A DNA stretch of 25,295 bases. Source: an uncultured Collinsella sp. Lineage in GTDB: Bacteria > Actinomycetota > Coriobacteriia > Coriobacteriales > Coriobacteriaceae. The first letter of the stretch is position 1. Every line of letters starts with the position of its first letter. The stretch covers positions 1-25,295 of the forward strand of contig CABUBZ010000027.1 of assembly GCA_902489945.1 (NCBI GenBank). The letters run 5' to 3'. The notes under the pieces are model-generated. The model worked only from the letters and a program-made list of their open reading frames with translations, did not search any database and was not told the origin of the DNA. Both the position numbers and the translations under genes were made by a program. This document shows positions 8,875-16,255 of the stretch, one piece after another.

Positions 8875-8913
8875 ACTACGATTTCGATGGTTTACGACGG
8901 AAAGGGCTGAGCC

Positions 8914-10899
8914 ATGAAGCTCGCGCTTGCACAGATCGATATGCGCCTGGGTGATATTGAGGGCATTTGCGGCCGCATCGAGGACCAGGCTCGTCTGGCC
9001 CACGAGCGCGGGGCGCGCGTGCTGTGCGTTCCGGCTCCGCTCTTTATGGGCGCCATGCCCGGTGGCCTGGTGGGCGCTGCCGACTTTGAGCACGACATGC
9101 TTGCCGGTCTGACCGGCGTTGCCGAACGCATCCAAGAGCTCGACATGATCTGCATCGTGCCCGCGGCGGTTTCGTTTGAGGGCCAGCCCCTGCTCGACTA
9201 TATGATGCTCAAGGACGGTCGCGTGGTGCCCGCGCGCGCAAGCATTGCCCTGCAGCGCGGCGAGAACAACGACGCGCGTTGGGCGCCGCCGGTGTTCGAT
9301 GTGGACGGCGTGCGCATCGCGGTGATCTTCGACCTGGATCGCGAGCTCGAGATGCTGCCGACCGGCGTCGACCTCATCGCCTATTTCCAGTTCAACGCAT
9401 TCGATATGACCAACCGCGAGACTGCTGCCGTTGCGGCCGTGCGCAGTGGAGCCTACCGCAAGATCGCGTCCAAGCGCAGCGTGTGGTTTGCCTGCATGGC
9501 GCCGATCGGTGCGTACGACGAGTCGGTGTATACCGGCGGGTCGTTTGTGCTCGATGACTGCGGCCGCGTGGTGGCCCAGGCGCCGTGTTTTGAAGAGAGC
9601 CTGCTGGTCCAGGAGATTCAGCGCGGCGTGATGCTCGACGCTCTAGAGGATCATGAACTGCCCGAGTTCCGCTCGGAGGAGTGGCTGTGGCAGGCGCTGG
9701 TGCTCGCCGTGCGCGACAACGCCCGCGCTCACGGGACGTCGCGCGCCGTAGTGGCGCTCGAAGGCGACCTGCCGTCGTCCCTGCTGGCGGCGCTTGCCGT
9801 CGACGCCCTGGGCCCGCGCAATGTGATTGGCCTGGTGCTGGGGCGCAACCGCATCTTTACGCCGGCGCAGGAGGAGGCGGAGGCCGCTCGTTGTGCCGCC
9901 GTCCGCGCCATTGCCGAGCGCCTGCATATTCGCACGGTTGAGCGCGATTTGCCGGATGCCTCGCGCGTGCTCGACCGCGACGTGTCGGCGGGCAATGCCG
10001 AGCGTCTGCGCTCGCGCGTGCTGGGTTTGATGCTGGAGGACACGGCGCTCGAGCTGGGCGCGATGGCGCTGAGCCCGCTGTCCAAAACCGAGTACGCGCT
10101 GGCGGCACCTGCTTTGTGCGGCGGCTACCAGGGCGATTACGCGCCCTTTGGCGATGTGTACCTGTCGACGCTCGAGTTTGTGGCGCGCGTGCGCAACCGC
10201 GCGTCTGCCGTGGTGCCGCAGGAGCTCGTGACACTCAACGCGGTGGAGGATTGCATGGAGCGCGTGCTGGCGCAGGCGCTCTCGACGCTCGACGGTCCGG
10301 TCGATATGCTCGATCGCGCGGCGCAGCTGCTCGGCGGGCTTGAGCCGGGCGAGGTCGATGGCACGCTTGAGTCGCACGTGGACCGCAATCGTCCTTTCGA
10401 CGACATCCCGATGGCTGCCGGCAAGCCAGAGGCCTGCTCGCTGCTGCTGATGCTCGTGCGCCAGGGCGAGGCTGCCCGCCACCAGTTGCCCACGGCGCCG
10501 ATCGTCTCGGCCCGTTCGTTTGCCGAGCGTTCCTGGCCGTATATGCTCGCATGGTCCGATCTGGGGCTCAGCGGTAAAGAGCGTATGACGGTCGATTCGC
10601 TGGCCCGCGCCGAGGTGCGCCGCTTTGCCGACGAGGATTCGAGCGAGCGCATGCGAAGCGAGATGATGGGCGTGCTCGGTGAGCTGCTGGGTATTTCGCC
10701 CGAGCAGATGGAGGAGCTGCGCTCTGAGGACGGTCAGCGCCGCCTGCACGAGGGCATGAAGAAGTTTGAGGGCGAGGTCCAGGACGCCATCGATAAGATG
10801 ATGGGCGATCAGGGCGGCCCTCAGGGCGGGCCTCAGGGCATGCCGATGCCTCATCCGCCGGTGGACCCCCGTCAATTCCCGTTCTTTTCTCAAAATTAA
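8914..10899 (+). CDS. NAD synthetase (glutamine-dependent) homologue with degenerate active sites
   Basis: The 661-aa protein has the two-domain layout of glutamine-hydrolysing NAD synthetase: nitrilase-like glutaminase (about 1-255), then an ATP-pyrophosphatase synthetase domain (about 256-545). The family signatures are eroded. The glutaminase Glu of FPELxxTGY is A41 in VPAPLFMGA. The nucleophilic Cys of ICEDLW is F139 in VIFDLD. The PP-loop SGGxDSS reads E283-G-D-L-P-S-S289. Other family positions survive: SKTE at 390-393 in place of NKSE, and YAPFGDVY. A C-terminal extension (about 560-661) is helical and acidic, then ends in a Gly/Gln/Pro-rich tail. Annotation software may name this NadE, but neither glutamine hydrolysis nor NAD synthesis is expected from these residues. 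It is open over its full length, so it looks like a kept pseudoenzyme, not a decaying gene. AAAGGG at 8901-8906 supports the start. Confidence 0.85.
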   Translation: MKLALAQIDMRLGDIEGICGRIEDQARLAHERGARVLCVPAPLFMGAMPGGLVGAADFEHDMLAGLTGVAERIQELDMICIVPAAVSFEGQPLLDYMMLKDGRVVPARASIALQRGENNDARWAPPVFDVDGVRIAVIFDLDRELEMLPTGVDLIAYFQFNAFDMTNRETAAVAAVRSGAYRKIASKRSVWFACMAPIGAYDESVYTGGSFVLDDCGRVVAQAPCFEESLLVQEIQRGVMLDALEDHELPEFRSEEWLWQALVLAVRDNARAHGTSRAVVALEGDLPSSLLAALAVDALGPRNVIGLVLGRNRIFTPAQEEAEAARCAAVRAIAERLHIRTVERDLPDASRVLDRDVSAGNAERLRSRVLGLMLEDTALELGAMALSPLSKTEYALAAPALCGGYQGDYAPFGDVYLSTLEFVARVRNRASAVVPQELVTLNAVEDCMERVLAQALSTLDGPVDMLDRAAQLLGGLEPGEVDGTLESHVDRNRPFDDIPMAAGKPEACSLLLMLVRQGEAARHQLPTAPIVSARSFAERSWPYMLAWSDLGLSGKERMTVDSLARAEVRRFADEDSSERMRSEMMGVLGELLGISPEQMEELRSEDGQRRLHEGMKKFEGEVQDAIDKMMGDQGGPQGGPQGMPMPHPPVDPRQFPFFSQN

Positions 10900-10958
10900 C
10901 TATGGGATGGGATTCGCTCCCAACCCCGACACTTCAACTAAGCATCTTGGTCCCGTTG

Positions 10959-10981
10959 TGTTATTCTAGAACAGACGTTCG
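10959..10981 (+). promoter_or_regulatory. ruvCAB promoter with LexA (SOS) box
   Basis: TGTTATTCT at 10959-10967 is an extended -10 (TGn plus TATTCT). At 10968-10981 lies AGAACAGACGTTCG. This fits the Gram-positive/actinobacterial LexA consensus CGAACRNRYGTTCG at every position except the first. The box would cover the transcription start, where LexA binding blocks initiation. SOS control of ruvCAB is known in many bacteria; here it is inferred from the site. Confidence 0.72.
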
Positions 10982-11036
10982 TGAATGATGCGCGGGGCCT
11001 TGTCTTGCGCTGCGCTTGTGGCGAGGGGAGGTTGGC

Positions 11037-11558
11037 TTGGTTATCTTGGGCATTGACCCCGGTTTGGCCCATACGGGTTGGGGGATTATCGAGGAGCGGC
11101 GCGGTGAGGTTCGCTGCCGTGCCTACGGTTGTATCGAGACCAGCGCGGGTAGTCCGCTCGTGGTGCGCCTGTCGCATATCGCCCGCGACCTCAAGGGTGT
11201 CGTGGAGCGTTATCGACCCGATACCGCTGCTATCGAGAGCATCTACTTTGGCGCCAACGTTCGCTCGGCCATCCCTACGGCGCATGCCCGCGGCGCTGCG
11301 CTTGTGGCGCTTTCGGAGTGCGCGCTCGAGATTGGCGAGTACACGCCTATGCAGATCAAACAGGCTGTGGTGGGCACCGGCGCCGCGGACAAGCGGCAGG
11401 TCGCCTACATGGTACGCACGCTAACACAGCTCGACCACGACCCGCATCCCGACCATGCCGCCGATGCCCTGGCCTGCGCCATCTGCCACGTAAACCTCAG
11501 CCGTACCCGCGCCCTCACCGGTGGCGAGTTCTATCAACAGAGAGGAACCGGATACTGA
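11037..11558 (+). CDS. ruvC: Crossover junction endodeoxyribonuclease RuvC
   Basis: RuvC is the dimeric nuclease that resolves Holliday junctions after RuvAB branch migration. The acidic site is complete: D7 in ILGIDPG, E67 in AAIESIYFG, and H140 and D143 in DHAADALA, the His/Asp version also seen in Thermus RuvC. The TTG at 11037 is chosen as start because AGGGGAGG (11024-11031) sits five bases upstream. It gives 173 aa, equal to the E. coli length, and puts the first catalytic Asp at position 7. An in-frame TTG at 11016 would add seven residues and place the ribosome site inside the gene. The stop TGA shares its last base with the ruvA ATG, indicating translational coupling. Confidence 0.95.
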   Translation: MVILGIDPGLAHTGWGIIEERRGEVRCRAYGCIETSAGSPLVVRLSHIARDLKGVVERYRPDTAAIESIYFGANVRSAIPTAHARGAALVALSECALEIGEYTPMQIKQAVVGTGAADKRQVAYMVRTLTQLDHDPHPDHAADALACAICHVNLSRTRALTGGEFYQQRGTGY

Positions 11559-12178
11559 TGATTTCCCAGCTCCACGGAACGCTTGTCGAGTCCACGATGA
11601 GCTCTGCTGTCGTCGATGTGTCGGGCGTTGGCTTTGAGCTCGGCATCTCGGGCAGCACTGCGGCCACGTTGCCGACGCCCGGCGGCGAGGTCCGCCTCTA
11701 CACGCGTATGCAGGTGCGCGAGGACGCCATGACACTTTTCGGTTTTTCCTCAAAGGATGAGCGCACGATGTTCGACCGGCTCGTGTCCGTTTCGGGCGTT
11801 GGCCCGCGCCTGGCGCTCGCCGTGCTTTCCACCTATACCGTGGGGCAGCTGTATTCGCTGGTGATGGCCGAGGACGACAAGGGCATGGCCAAGGTGCCCG
11901 GTGTGGGCAAAAAGACAGCTCAGCGCCTGATCCTGGAGCTCAAGAGCACCTTTGCCAAGGACAAGGGCTTTGTCCCGGTCGACGTGATTCCCGGCCAGGT
12001 TGCGATGCCCGTGCCCGCTGCTGCTCCCTCGGCCATCGATGATGCCCGCGCGGCACTCCTTTCCATGGGCTTTAGCCCGCAGGAGACCGATGTTGCCCTG
12101 AGCGGGTATGATGGGCAGAATATGCGTGTCGAGGATCTGCTCGGCGCGGCGCTTAAGCGACTCGGAATGGATGCGTGA
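11558..12178 (+). CDS. ruvA: Holliday junction branch migration protein RuvA
   Basis: RuvA is the tetrameric junction-binding subunit that loads RuvB. The 206 aa (E. coli 203) show the N-terminal OB fold (MISQLHGTLVES start, GVGFEL), two helix-hairpin-helix motifs (VSGVGPRLALAVLS and VPGVGKKTAQRLI), a Pro/Ala-rich linker around 150-160, and the C-terminal three-helix domain that contacts RuvB (ARAALLSMGFSPQE). It starts in the TGATG overlap with ruvC and ends in a second TGATG overlap with ruvB, so the three genes are one coupled operon. Confidence 0.96.
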   Translation: MISQLHGTLVESTMSSAVVDVSGVGFELGISGSTAATLPTPGGEVRLYTRMQVREDAMTLFGFSSKDERTMFDRLVSVSGVGPRLALAVLSTYTVGQLYSLVMAEDDKGMAKVPGVGKKTAQRLILELKSTFAKDKGFVPVDVIPGQVAMPVPAAAPSAIDDARAALLSMGFSPQETDVALSGYDGQNMRVEDLLGAALKRLGMDA

Positions 12179-13245
12179 TGTGGGAAGCCGATGACTCTCA
12201 GGACCTGTGGGCGACGCCCGGCAACTCGCCGGCGGCATCCATGGCGCATGGCGAGCGCATGGTGGGCTCGGAGCTGACGCCCGAGGACCTCGATGTCGAC
12301 CGTACCCTGCGCCCCCAGCGCCTGGACGATTACTGCGGCCAGGAGCATATCAAGCAGAGCCTGCGCGTGTTGATCGAAGCGGCGCAGAGCCGTGGCGAGA
12401 CGCTCGACCACGTGATCTTCTCGGGCCCTCCGGGTCTGGGCAAGACCACGCTGGCTACGGTTATCGCCAACGAGCTGGGCGCTCAGATCAAGACCACGAG
12501 TGGCCCTGCCATCGCGCGCACCGGCGACCTGGCAGCCATCCTTACTAACTTGCAGCCGGGTGATGTGCTGTTTATCGACGAGATCCACCGCCTCAACCGT
12601 TCGGTCGAGGAGGTCCTGTACCCCGCGATGGAGGACTTTGCCCTCGATATCGTGATTGGCAAGGGTCCGGCGGCGCGCTCGATTCGCCTGGATATTCCCA
12701 AGTTTACGCTGGTGGCGGCAACGACCCGCTCAGGCATGTTGACCGGCCCGTTGCGCGACCGCTTTGGCATTTCATATCGCCTGGATTACTACACGGTCGA
12801 GGAGCTCGCGCAGATTGTGACGCGCTCGGCGACTATCCTGGGCGTGACGATCGACCATCCCAGTGCACTCGAGATCGGCTCGCGTTCGCGCGGTACGCCA
12901 CGTCTTGCCAACCGCCTGCTCAAGCGCGTGCGCGATTACGCACAGGTGCGCGGCAACGGTCCCATCGAGCTCGATATCTGTCGCCAGGCGCTCGAGTTCT
13001 TCGAGATCGATGAGCTCGGTCTGGACTGGATGGATATTCGCATTTTGGAGACGCTCGCTAAGACGTTCTCCGGTCGTGCCGTGGGACTTACGACCCTTGC
13101 CAGCGCGGTGGGCGAGGACCCGGGCACGCTCGAGGATGTCTATGAGCCCTATCTGCTGCAGTGCGGGTTGATGATTCGTACGCCGCAGGGCCGTCAGGCA
13201 ACTCTTCGCACCTTTGAGCACCTGGGGATTGAATCTACCGTTTAG
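12178..13245 (+). CDS. ruvB: Holliday junction branch migration ATPase RuvB
   Basis: RuvB is the hexameric AAA+ motor that drives branch migration with RuvA. The 355 aa contain LRPQRLDDYCGQ, Walker A GPPGLGKT at 83-90, Walker B DEIH at 134-137, the sensor segment AATTRSGML, the LRDRFG arginine-finger region, and the C-terminal winged helix (SGRAVGLTTLASAVGED). An extension of about 30 residues precedes the conserved core. ATG 12178 overlaps the ruvA stop; GTG 12175, one codon earlier, is an alternative. Expression probably depends on the SOS-type promoter before ruvC. Confidence 0.97.
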   Translation: MWEADDSQDLWATPGNSPAASMAHGERMVGSELTPEDLDVDRTLRPQRLDDYCGQEHIKQSLRVLIEAAQSRGETLDHVIFSGPPGLGKTTLATVIANELGAQIKTTSGPAIARTGDLAAILTNLQPGDVLFIDEIHRLNRSVEEVLYPAMEDFALDIVIGKGPAARSIRLDIPKFTLVAATTRSGMLTGPLRDRFGISYRLDYYTVEELAQIVTRSATILGVTIDHPSALEIGSRSRGTPRLANRLLKRVRDYAQVRGNGPIELDICRQALEFFEIDELGLDWMDIRILETLAKTFSGRAVGLTTLASAVGEDPGTLEDVYEPYLLQCGLMIRTPQGRQATLRTFEHLGIESTV

Positions 13246-13340
13246 GGCGCTTTGTTTTGGCGGGCTGTTGGGCTATCGCTGGGCATCGGGTAAACATATC
13301 GCCGTTCATCGGTTATGGGTGTTTTACTATTGCGCGCCCG

Positions 13341-13349
13341 TGCTATGCT
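13341..13349 (+). promoter_or_regulatory. Putative fhs promoter (extended -10)
   Basis: TGCTATGCT is a TGn-extended -10. A weak TTTACT at 13323-13328 could serve as -35, but its spacing is only 15 bases. The start codon lies 40 bases downstream. This position excludes upstream start codons at 13315 for fhs. Confidence 0.5.
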
Positions 13350-13389
13350 GAATTGGTCTTTTTCTCATTCGGTAACGAAAGGACCGCCC

Positions 13390-15057
13390 ATGCCTACTGA
13401 CATCGAAATCGCACGTTCTGTCACGCCGCTGCCTATTACCGAGGTGGCCAAGAACGCCGGCGTCGACGTTAAGCACCTTATTCCGTACGGCTTCGACAAG
13501 GCTAAGGTCGACTATTCACTGCTCAACGAGCCGACTGACCACCAGGCCAAGCTCGTCCTCGTGACTGCTATCAACCCAACGCCTGCGGGCGAGGGTAAGA
13601 CCACCACGACCATCGGTCTGGCCGATGGCTTGCGCCGACGCGGCGTCAAGAGTGCCGTGGCCCTGCGCGAGCCTTCGCTCGGCCCCGTCTTTGGCGTTAA
13701 GGGCGGCGCTGCCGGCGGCGGCTGGGCTCAGGTCATCCCCATGGAGGATATCAACCTGCACTTTACCGGTGACTTCCATGCTATCGGTGCCGCCAATAAC
13801 CTGCTGGCCGCCATGCTCGACAACCATATTCAGCAGGGCAATCAGCTCGGTATTGACGTTAAGCGCATCACTTGGAAGCGCGTCGTCGATATGAACGACC
13901 GTCAGCTGCGCCACGTCATCGACGGTATTGGCGGTAAGGCCCAGGGCGTGCCGCGCGAGGACGGCTTCGATATCACCGTCGCCTCCGAGGTCATGGCAAT
14001 CCTGTGCCTGTCTACGAGCATTAACGACCTCAAGGAGCGCCTGGGCGAGATCGTCGTCGGCTACAGCTTTGCCGACGAGCCCGTCCGTGCCCGCGACCTT
14101 AAGGCCCAGGGTGCCATGGCCGCGTTGCTTAAGGACGCGCTCAAGCCCAACTTGGTGCAAACGCTCGAGGGCACGCCCGCGTTTGTCCACGGCGGCCCCT
14201 TCGCCAACATTGCCCACGGCTGCAACTCTATCATGGCCACGCGTATGGCGATGCGCTTTGGCGATGTCGCCATTACTGAGGCCGGCTTCGGTGCCGATCT
14301 GGGTGCCGAGAAGTTCCTCGACATCAAGTGCCGCATGACGGGCGTTCGCCCCAGCGCCGTCGTGGTCGTCGCGACCGCTCGTGCGCTGAAGTACAACGGT
14401 GGCGTCGCCAAGGCCGACCTCAACGAGGAGAACCTCGAGGCACTCAAGGCCGGCATGCCCAACCTGCTGCGTCACGTCGACAACATCCAGAACGTTTATG
14501 GTCTGCCCTGCGTGGTCGCCATCAACCGCTTCCCGACGGACACCGAGGCTGAGCTTGCGCTCATCGAGTCCGAGTGCCAGAAGCTCGGCGTCAACGTTAA
14601 GCTTTCCGAGGTCTGGGCCAAGGGCGGCGAGGGCGCGCTCGAGCTGGCCGATGAGGTCATGCGTCTGATTGAGCAGCCGAGCGAGCTCAAGTTTGCCTAT
14701 GAGGACGGCGCCGATGTTGCTGACGCCCTCGAGGCCGTTGCCACCAAGGTCTACCGCGCCGACGGCGTTGACTTTACGCCGGCTGCCAAGCGTCAGCTCG
14801 CCGAGCTGCGCGAGAACGGCTTTGGCAACCTGCCGGTATGCGTGGCCAAGACGCAGTACAGCTTTAGCGATAATGCCAAGGCCCTCGGTGCCCCCGAGAA
14901 CTTCCGCATCACGGTACGTGAGCTCAAGGTCTCTGCCGGCGCCCACTTTGTGGTCGCGCTGACCGGTAGCGTCCTGACCATGCCGGGCCTGCCCAAGGTC
15001 CCCGCGGCCGAGAACATCGACGTCGACAACGACGGCAACATCACTGGCCTGTTCTAG
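13390..15057 (+). CDS. fhs: Formate-tetrahydrofolate ligase
   Basis: This enzyme makes 10-formyl-tetrahydrofolate from formate, tetrahydrofolate and ATP, feeding one-carbon units to purines and formyl-Met or to anaerobic carbon metabolism. The 555-aa length matches the family (about 555-560). The nucleotide-binding loop GEGKTTTTIGL starts at G67 and is followed by EPSLGPVFGVKGGAAGGG and the conserved EDINLHFTGDFHA. GAAAGGA at 13377-13383, six bases before ATG 13390, sets the start. The frame is also open 25 codons further upstream, but that stretch holds the promoter. It is a single gene bounded by its own promoter and a strong terminator. No other Wood-Ljungdahl gene is in the window, so a biosynthetic role is the safer reading. 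Confidence 0.97.
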   Translation: MPTDIEIARSVTPLPITEVAKNAGVDVKHLIPYGFDKAKVDYSLLNEPTDHQAKLVLVTAINPTPAGEGKTTTTIGLADGLRRRGVKSAVALREPSLGPVFGVKGGAAGGGWAQVIPMEDINLHFTGDFHAIGAANNLLAAMLDNHIQQGNQLGIDVKRITWKRVVDMNDRQLRHVIDGIGGKAQGVPREDGFDITVASEVMAILCLSTSINDLKERLGEIVVGYSFADEPVRARDLKAQGAMAALLKDALKPNLVQTLEGTPAFVHGGPFANIAHGCNSIMATRMAMRFGDVAITEAGFGADLGAEKFLDIKCRMTGVRPSAVVVVATARALKYNGGVAKADLNEENLEALKAGMPNLLRHVDNIQNVYGLPCVVAINRFPTDTEAELALIESECQKLGVNVKLSEVWAKGGEGALELADEVMRLIEQPSELKFAYEDGADVADALEAVATKVYRADGVDFTPAAKRQLAELRENGFGNLPVCVAKTQYSFSDNAKALGAPENFRITVRELKVSAGAHFVVALTGSVLTMPGLPKVPAAENIDVDNDGNITGLF

Positions 15058-15082
15058 GCCTGTTGCCCCTAGCTGCCTGCCC

Positions 15083-15118
15083 GCCCCGCCGTGCCCCCAA
15101 GGCCCGGCGGGGCTTTTT
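15083..15118 (+). terminator. Strong intrinsic terminator after fhs
   Basis: GCCCCGCCG (15083-15091) pairs perfectly with CGGCGGGGC (15105-15113) around a 13-base loop and is followed by TTTTT (15114-15118). Confidence 0.93.
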
Positions 15119-15187
15119 GATCCCTTGGGGACCGCGCATGTCTTGTAGATACCGGCGGGCTTTGCCCATCATAGGCTTTTGCGCGGG

Positions 15188-15193
15188 TAGAAT
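15188..15193 (+). promoter_or_regulatory. Putative -10 for the membrane protein gene
   Basis: TAGAAT lies 45 bases before the start codon, downstream of the fhs terminator, so a new promoter is needed here. No convincing -35 is visible. Confidence 0.4.
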
Positions 15194-15238
15194 GCATGGA
15201 TAACTTGATGCTTACGGGCGACGGAAAGGAATCGTTGC

Positions 15239-16243
15239 ATGGATCAGGATAAGACGACCGTGATGGGTGGCTACGGCTCCGCGTCGACGGGTAATAGCGC
15301 CGATGCGACCCACGTTGTGCCCGGCCCTGGCTATGCCGACCCTGCCGCGACGCAGCCTTCTGCCGAGCCTACGCGGGTTATGGGCTATGGCGACACGGCG
15401 CAGGATCCTTACGCTGCATCTTCGCAAAGCCCCTATGGCAACGCGGCGCCGGACCCGTTTGATTACGCACCGCAGGACCCCTATGCCAGTTCTGCGCCGG
15501 ATCCTTATAACGATTTGTCGCAGAATCCCATTCCACAGCCTCAGCAGACGACGTATATGCCGCGCACGGCGCAGCCTCGCTATGAGTCGCGCGATCCCTA
15601 CGCGCGCGAGCCGTATCGTGAGTATCCCAAGTCGATTCCGCAGTACGGCGAGGACGAGGAAAAGAAACCGTCGCGTTCGTCGAGCGTGATCAAGAAAATC
15701 CTGATTGTGCTGGCGATCTTCTTTGCCCTTTCGGTTGTGTTTGCCATTGTGTCGGGCATGCTCAACAAGCGGGGCGCCACGACTGATACCACGGCCGAGC
15801 AGACTGAGGCCACCCAGTCTACCGCCGTCGACCTGAGCGATATTCCGGGGCAGTACTGGTCCAATGCCAAGAAGCTCCTCAAATCGCGTGGGGCCGACCT
15901 TTCGAACGCCGTGATCCTGACCGATGACGGCTCGATGCCCGTCGTCGATGCCAACTGGGTCGTGACGTCTGCCTACTATAACGACAACGGCAACCTGGAG
16001 GTTCAGCTTACGCGCAAGGACGGCTCGTCGGGTAACGCGTCCGGCGACCAGGGCGCCACGGACAGCTCGAGCTCCAACACGCTGGAGGACCTGAGCAACA
16101 AGGCTCAGGAGCTGGGGGATAAAGCCCAACAGCTGGGCGACACGGCTCAGAATCTCGGCGATACCGCGCAGAACCTGGGCGATATGGCAACGGATGCCTG
16201 GAGCGCGCTGCAAAACGGCATCTCGGGCGCGCAGGGAAACTAG
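15239..16243 (+). CDS. Single-pass membrane protein with Tyr/Pro-rich cytoplasmic N-terminus and PASTA-like exterior
   Basis: 334 aa with no family I can name. Residues 1-145 are Tyr/Pro/Asp-rich, with repeated DPY/DPF motifs and three short T-x-V boxes (KTTVM, ATHVV, PTRVM). One transmembrane helix (about 153-175, after SVIKK) puts the N-terminus inside by the positive-inside rule. Outside, residues about 200-262 resemble one PASTA-type fold (NAKKLLKSRGA, then NWVVTSAYY). The tail carries four tandem seven-residue AQxLGDx units (289-316), probably helical. Actinobacterial kinase-linked proteins often carry T-x-V segments in such tails, so phosphorylation or FHA binding is possible but unproven. 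GGAAAGGA at 15223-15230 supports the start. The gene converges on the CDF gene with only 12 bp between stops. Confidence 0.8.
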   Translation: MDQDKTTVMGGYGSASTGNSADATHVVPGPGYADPAATQPSAEPTRVMGYGDTAQDPYAASSQSPYGNAAPDPFDYAPQDPYASSAPDPYNDLSQNPIPQPQQTTYMPRTAQPRYESRDPYAREPYREYPKSIPQYGEDEEKKPSRSSSVIKKILIVLAIFFALSVVFAIVSGMLNKRGATTDTTAEQTEATQSTAVDLSDIPGQYWSNAKKLLKSRGADLSNAVILTDDGSMPVVDANWVVTSAYYNDNGNLEVQLTRKDGSSGNASGDQGATDSSSSNTLEDLSNKAQELGDKAQQLGDTAQNLGDTAQNLGDMATDAWSALQNGISGAQGN

Positions 16244-16255
16244 CGGCTGAGTTGG

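Noticed and set aside
9643..10893. 416-codon minus-strand frame opposite the NadE-like gene
   Set aside because: Arg/His/Leu-rich shadow; the plus-strand protein has clear, if degenerate, family structure.
13516..14946. 476-codon minus-strand frame opposite fhs
   Set aside because: Shadow of a highly conserved gene; composition is typical of antisense frames in GC-rich DNA.
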